Shown here: piece after piece, positions 60,101-64,000 of the stretch | How the letters are laid out: the number at the start of each line of letters is the position of its first letter | How positions within the stretch are numbered: the first letter of the stretch is position 1 | Assembly: GCF_014243345.1 (NCBI RefSeq) | Contig: NZ_JACLZF010000002.1 | Span: 1,302,001-1,366,000 of the forward strand | Reading direction: 5' to 3' | DNA: 64,000 nucleotides | DNA from: Robiginitalea sp. SC105 | GTDB taxonomy: Bacteria > Bacteroidota > Bacteroidia > Flavobacteriales > Flavobacteriaceae | The notes under the pieces: model-generated | What the model was told of the DNA's origin: nothing | What the model saw: only the letters and a program-made list of their open reading frames with translations | The model's database searches: none | Translations under genes and position numbers: made by a program

Positions 60101-62535
60101 CAATCCGGGGCCTTAGGTTGGCGCCTTAAAATGCTGAAAAGCAGGGCGCCCAGCACAACCGCCAGCAAGCCAATGGAGCCTGCCAGGGAAATCCGGCTTC
60201 CCTTCCGGACCACTTCCGGGTCAAAACGGAATTCGACCACATGTTCGCCCGCAGGCACTTCCATGGCCCGGAGTGAATAGTTTACCCGGAAATGGGCTGC
60301 CGGGCTGCCATCGATAGATGCTTGCCAGCCATTGGGGTAGTACATTTCCGAAAAAACGAGTACGCCTACCTCCGGATTGTAAGTCCTGTATTTCAGATAA
60401 TTGGGCCGGTAGCTGACCAGTGAGGCAACCGACGACGAATCAAGGGGTAGCGTGCGATTCCCCATTCCGGGGAAATCCGAGGTGTTCACCACGGCTGCCC
60501 TTCCTACCTCCAGGGTATCCAGGGAGCGGATCGCATCATCGGCGGAAGGTACCGCATAGAGGTTTTCAACAAACCAGGCATTGCCCAGGGCCCCCGGATT
60601 GAGGGAAACCGATGGGGCACCCTCTTCATTGGGCTGAATCAGGTACTTGGTATTCAGCATATTGAGGACCTTCCGGTTATCGCGGTAGATATGGTATTCA
60701 AAAAGATCCTGCAGACGTTTGGGCTTGGCCGCGTGGTACCCTCCCAGGGAATGGTGGAAATAGGAGGTACGGGCGCCGTTGATGCCCTCGCTCAGGTTGA
60801 GGACGCGGAACACCGCCGTGTCCCTGAGGATCGCCTGATCTGCCTGGGACATGACAATGGGGGCATTCATGCGCCGTTCGGGCACAAAATCATCCGCGTC
60901 CACATAGCGTTTGTCCACGCCAACCAGGTCCACAAGCAGCAGAATACCCAACCCAGCAATAACGAGGTTCTTCCGAAGCCGCCCCTTCAGAAATAGCCAG
61001 AGGACACCGGCCGCAAGGAGGACGATGACCAGGGAACGGATCGTATCGTTGATGTAAACGGTTTCCCGGTCCCTGCGGATCAGGGCAACCACTTCCTCCC
61101 CGAAATACCGCGTGAGCATCGGGTCGCTGCCGGACGTAAAATCGAACAGGGGCATCGCCAGGAATAAAGCCACCCCCAGCCCGGCCAGGGCAATGGCTGC
61201 TGTCCCCAAAGCCCGGAGTTTTCGCGTCGCTTCCAGCTCGGGATCAAAAAACCGTCGGAGCGCAAGCACGCCAAGTATCGGGAAACAGAGCTCCAGGATG
61301 ACCTGGGCAGAGGATACCGCCCGGAATTTGTCGTAAAGCGGGAAGTATTCGATCATGAAATCCGTCAGCAGGGGGAAATTCTTCCCCCAGGAAAGCAGGA
61401 GGGACAGGAGGGCACCCCCCAGCAACCACCATTTGGCACGGCCGTGTACCAGCAAGAGGCCCAGCAGGAACAGGAAGACGATCAGGGCGCCGACATAGGC
61501 CGGGGCGGATACGCCGGGCTGCTCTCCCCAGTACAGTTGCAGGTTGTTGCTGAATTCCAGGGCTTGCGAGCGCGGCACCCCCTGGTCTATCAGGAATTCA
61601 TAGGTCTTTGAATCCTCCCCAAGGGATTCCACCGAGGCGCCCCCGAATAATCGGGGCACGAATAAATTCAGGGATTCGGCAATGCCGTAGCTGTACTGGG
61701 TGATATAGCTGCGGTCCAGTCCGTCCGTCTCTGTCTTGGGATTCCCGTCGGGGTCCAGGGTAAGGGCTGATGGCCCCCGGGTGCTCCACTGGGCATATTC
61801 CCGGGTTGCCATCAGGGAAGTGGCGTTGGGAAGGATTCCCAGGAGTACTGCCAGGACCAGCAGTCCCGTGCCCAGCGCAAAATGCTTTAAAGCCCCCCTG
61901 CGAACGGCGTCAATGGCGTAAACGAGCCCCAGGACCAGGACCAGCATCATAAAGTAATAGGTCATCTGGTAGTGGTTCGCCTGTATCTCCAGGGCCATGG
62001 CAAGGGCTGTCAGGACAAACCCCCAAAGATAGCGCCTCCTGTAAACGAGAATGATGCCCCCCAGCACCATGGGCAGGTACCCCAGGGCATGGGCCTTTGC
62101 GTTGTGGCCAACCCCGAGGATGATGATCAGGTAGGTAGAAAAGCCATAGGCCAGGGCGCCGAGCACCGCCAGCCGGAATTCCACTTTCATGCAGCACATC
62201 AGGATATAAAAGCCCAGCATGTAGAGGAAGAGGTAATCCGCCGGGCGCGGCAGAAAGCGGATGGCACGGTCGAGGTTCTTAAGGTAATCGTTGGGGTACC
62301 GGGCACCGAGCTGGTAGGTGGGCATCCCCCCGAAGGCGCTGTTGGTCCAGTAAGGTTCCTCTCCGGTTTCCTTCCGGAACTCCTCCTGTTCCTGGGCCAT
62401 CCCCCGGTATTGTACAATATCGGACTGGTAGATAACCTTGCCCTGGAGTACCGGGGCAAAATAGGCCAGTGAGGCCAGTGCAAAAAACACCAGCACAAAA
62501 AAATGTGTAAAAAATTGCCTGAAATTGCGGTTCAT
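60100..62535 (-). CDS. YfhO-family membrane protein
   Basis: 811 residues with about 12-13 membrane helices and a large extracytoplasmic C-terminal domain (residues about 570-770), ending in a last membrane helix (LAGSIGLLAVVLGALLFSIL). The PYWTNSAFGGMPTYQLGARY loop after TM1 and NALAYGFSTYLIIILGVGHN-type helices are diagnostic; ATG 62535 (MNRNFRQFFTHFFVL). YfhO proteins are GT-C-like and may glycosylate lipoteichoic acid or other polymers; in Bacteroidota the role is not defined. Second gene of the DUF4834-yfhO-GT-flippase operon. Confidence 0.92.
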   Translation of the reverse strand: MNRNFRQFFTHFFVLVFFALASLAYFAPVLQGKVIYQSDIVQYRGMAQEQEEFRKETGEEPYWTNSAFGGMPTYQLGARYPNDYLKNLDRAIRFLPRPADYLFLYMLGFYILMCCMKVEFRLAVLGALAYGFSTYLIIILGVGHNAKAHALGYLPMVLGGIILVYRRRYLWGFVLTALAMALEIQANHYQMTYYFMMLVLVLGLVYAIDAVRRGALKHFALGTGLLVLAVLLGILPNATSLMATREYAQWSTRGPSALTLDPDGNPKTETDGLDRSYITQYSYGIAESLNLFVPRLFGGASVESLGEDSKTYEFLIDQGVPRSQALEFSNNLQLYWGEQPGVSAPAYVGALIVFLFLLGLLLVHGRAKWWLLGGALLSLLLSWGKNFPLLTDFMIEYFPLYDKFRAVSSAQVILELCFPILGVLALRRFFDPELEATRKLRALGTAAIALAGLGVALFLAMPLFDFTSGSDPMLTRYFGEEVVALIRRDRETVYINDTIRSLVIVLLAAGVLWLFLKGRLRKNLVIAGLGILLLVDLVGVDKRYVDADDFVPERRMNAPIVMSQADQAILRDTAVFRVLNLSEGINGARTSYFHHSLGGYHAAKPKRLQDLFEYHIYRDNRKVLNMLNTKYLIQPNEEGAPSVSLNPGALGNAWFVENLYAVPSADDAIRSLDTLEVGRAAVVNTSDFPGMGNRTLPLDSSSVASLVSYRPNYLKYRTYNPEVGVLVFSEMYYPNGWQASIDGSPAAHFRVNYSLRAMEVPAGEHVVEFRFDPEVVRKGSRISLAGSIGLLAVVLGALLFSILRRQPKAPD

Positions 62536-62560
62536 GGGTTGGTCGGTACGGTATTACGGG

Positions 62561-62821
62561 TTAATCGATTTCCTCATACTCGATATACTCGCCTACCGGT
62601 TCCCCGGAGCGTTGCTCTTTTTGGGGTTTCCGGTCTATGGTGACTTCCCCGGTCCGGTTTACATCCCGTCCTGCCGGTGGTGCCTGATTAAATGCCTCCC
62701 GGAAGTATTCCTCGGTCTTTCGGCTGGCATAGGATCGCAGCCATGGCCCGAGGAGCCGGCCAAGGATCATCAGGAAATAATAGCCGAGAAGCAGGAAGAG
62801 AAGGACCTTTAAAATACCCAT
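62561..62821 (-). CDS. DUF4834-like small membrane protein
   Basis: 86 residues. One N-terminal membrane helix (ILKVLLFLLLGYYFLMILGR), a basic stretch (LRSYASRKTEEYFREAFNQ) and a short acidic C-terminus (EPVGEYIEYEEID) typical of DUF4834 proteins that precede yfhO genes. First gene of the operon, with its own TACTTTTG promoter element. Function unknown; possibly an assembly partner. Confidence 0.8.
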   Translation of the reverse strand: MGILKVLLFLLLGYYFLMILGRLLGPWLRSYASRKTEEYFREAFNQAPPAGRDVNRTGEVTIDRKPQKEQRSGEPVGEYIEYEEID

Positions 62822-62841
62822 ATTCTGAACGCTCTGTATAT

Positions 62842-62849
62842 CAAAAGTA
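62842..62849 (-). promoter_or_regulatory. -7 promoter element for the DUF4834-yfhO operon
   Basis: Minus-strand TACTTTTG, exact; 21 nt before the ATG. A TTTG (plus CAAA 62875-62878) lies 25 nt upstream, slightly far. Confidence 0.55.
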
Positions 62850-62899
62850 CGATTCCGACGTTGTATTAACTGTACAAAAGTCCTAAAATAATACTAAAT

Positions 62900-63973
62900 A
62901 TGGCAGTGAAATCCCGTGGAATCCTTAATAAAACCGGTAAATACGGGCTTCTGGGCGCACTGCTGCTCTCCTGCCCCGTCGCGATAGCCCAGTATACGGA
63001 TGTGATCAACTCCAACCGGCCGGGAAAAGCCAATGGCGCCTATGCGGTCGGCAAAGGGGTCGTTCAACTGGAATCCGGTCTTTTTTACGAACAGCAGGAC
63101 CACGCCCTGCTCAATACGGAGTCGGGGATCTATGGCCTGGATGTGGCACTGCGGTACGGCCTGTTTTTTGAGGCGCTGGAATTGCAGTATGAAGGCACCT
63201 ACCAGAACCAGGACATCACCTATTCCAGCCTGGGCACGGAAGCCTCATTTACGGATTTCTATACAAACCGCCTGGGCGTGAAATACCTGATCTACGACCG
63301 GTACAAGGACCCGGAGCGGAACAAGCCAAATATCCGAAGCTGGCGGGCCAATAACGTATTCCAGCTCAAAAACCTGATTCCCTCCGTCGCGCTTTACGGC
63401 GGGGCGAATTTTATACTGGGTGAAAATCCTTTTTACCCGGCGGAACCCACAATCTCGCCCCGGGCAATGGTTGCGACCCAGAGCCGTCTGTCGCCGCGTT
63501 TTGTACTGGTCACGAACATCGCCTACGACCGGATCGGGACGGACTTTCCCGAATGGAGTTACCTCATTTCCCTCTCCCATGCCTTCCGGAACCCCAGGTG
63601 GAGCGTTTTTGTGGAAAACCAGGGCATCCAGAGCGACCGCTACTCGGACGTGCTGCTCAGAAGCGGCGTGGCCTACCTCTTCAGTTCCAATTTCCAGGCC
63701 GACCTGAACCTGGGAGCGGGATTTAAGAATACCCCGAGCCGGATCTTTATCAGCACCGGGGTCTCCTACCGCCTGGATTTCCACAAGGACGAACTGGTCC
63801 CAATCGAAGATCAGGAGCGGATTGGCCGGAATTCCATGCGCAAAGGTGGCAGGAAGCTTTCCAAAGCCGAGAGGCGCAGCCAGCGGCGTGCGGAACGCCG
63901 CAATAAAAAGCGGCAGAAAGGACAGGATGACGGCGATGGCGGGGGCGACGAGTGGGACATGGATGGCCTTTAG
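62900..63973 (+). CDS. Outer-membrane beta-barrel protein with charged tail
   Basis: 357 residues. Signal peptide (KYGLLGALLLSCPVAIAQ). The body looks like an outer-membrane barrel of the transporter/MetA-pathway type: NRPGKANGAYAVGKGVVQLE at the start, alternating strands such as LDVALRYGLFFEALELQYEG and SRIFISTGVSYRLDF. After the barrel comes an unusual 60-residue tail, first strongly basic (RRSQRRAERRNKKRQKGQ), then Asp/Gly-rich. The tail would protrude into the periplasm. Substrate unknown. It is the last complete gene in the window. Confidence 0.82.
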   Translation: MAVKSRGILNKTGKYGLLGALLLSCPVAIAQYTDVINSNRPGKANGAYAVGKGVVQLESGLFYEQQDHALLNTESGIYGLDVALRYGLFFEALELQYEGTYQNQDITYSSLGTEASFTDFYTNRLGVKYLIYDRYKDPERNKPNIRSWRANNVFQLKNLIPSVALYGGANFILGENPFYPAEPTISPRAMVATQSRLSPRFVLVTNIAYDRIGTDFPEWSYLISLSHAFRNPRWSVFVENQGIQSDRYSDVLLRSGVAYLFSSNFQADLNLGAGFKNTPSRIFISTGVSYRLDFHKDELVPIEDQERIGRNSMRKGGRKLSKAERRSQRRAERRNKKRQKGQDDGDGGGDEWDMDGL

Positions 63974-64000
63974 CCGCTGAATTCCTTCAGGGGCTTTACA

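Noticed and set aside
1-64000. CRISPR arrays and tRNA or rRNA genes
   Set aside because: No regularly spaced repeats with unique spacers, no tRNA cloverleaf with CCA-end context and no rRNA sequence were seen.

Overview
This window reads as chromosome from a GC-rich member of the Flavobacteriaceae (Bacteroidota); the gene content and order resemble Robiginitalea-type genomes, which is an inference. Supporting evidence: PorX of the type IX secretion system, an LpxC of the type fused to FabZ in this phylum, a TonB-dependent receptor with an N-terminal carboxypeptidase-regulatory-like domain, DUF937/DUF6146/DUF6787-type families, and many promoters with the Bacteroidota -7 element TAnnTTTG. Coding density is high. 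I see no tRNA, rRNA, insertion sequence, integrase or CRISPR array.

Layout. 1-4800: lipid A genes (lpxC, lpxD), an HD phosphohydrolase and porX. 4800-8640: an AT-rich block inside the otherwise GC-rich chromosome, holding two small DNA-binding proteins around an ATTCTAT operator region, two related membrane proteins of unknown function, a foreign-looking tsaE and a tiny lipoprotein with three identical-style peptide repeats. 8640-18100: ald and its partner, proline dehydrogenase, aroB, DinB, Lrp, an M14 peptidase with a neighbouring XRE repressor and matching palindromes, TerC and a sterol-desaturase-type enzyme. 18180-24540: mscL, both topoisomerase IV subunits and ychF. 24540-31260: an outer-membrane biogenesis-type protein, ferredoxin, acyl-CoA reductase, serC, serA and small envelope proteins. 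31390-34740: a TonB receptor locus with a small Cys/His protein and a lipoprotein. 34750-42680: folE, a LolD-like ATPase, an oxidoreductase, a serine carboxypeptidase-like protein, an SGNH hydrolase and a glycosyltransferase. 42770-50290: BatA-type protein, inactive-looking dihydroorotase homologue, esterase, MBL hydrolase, a large conserved protein of unknown function and a peroxiredoxin. 50330-55930: nth, two copies of an ECF sigma factor plus microprotein module, and uvrA. 56000-64000: an Arg-rich secreted protein behind a sigma-54-like promoter, a four-gene surface polysaccharide or membrane operon (DUF4834, YfhO, glycosyltransferase, flippase) and an outer-membrane barrel.

The strongest leads are: (1) the duplicated [ECF sigma factor + 46/47-residue protein] module at 51010-52890, whose small proteins are clear paralogues; (2) the AT-rich block that includes tsaE itself, normally an essential housekeeping gene, flanked by an undescribed 4-TM protein family and a repeat lipoprotein; (3) two XRE regulators, each beside its own distinct palindrome family; (4) a near-perfect sigma-54 site ahead of the Arg-rich protein. 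GC statements come from hand counts of sample lines; no database search was possible.
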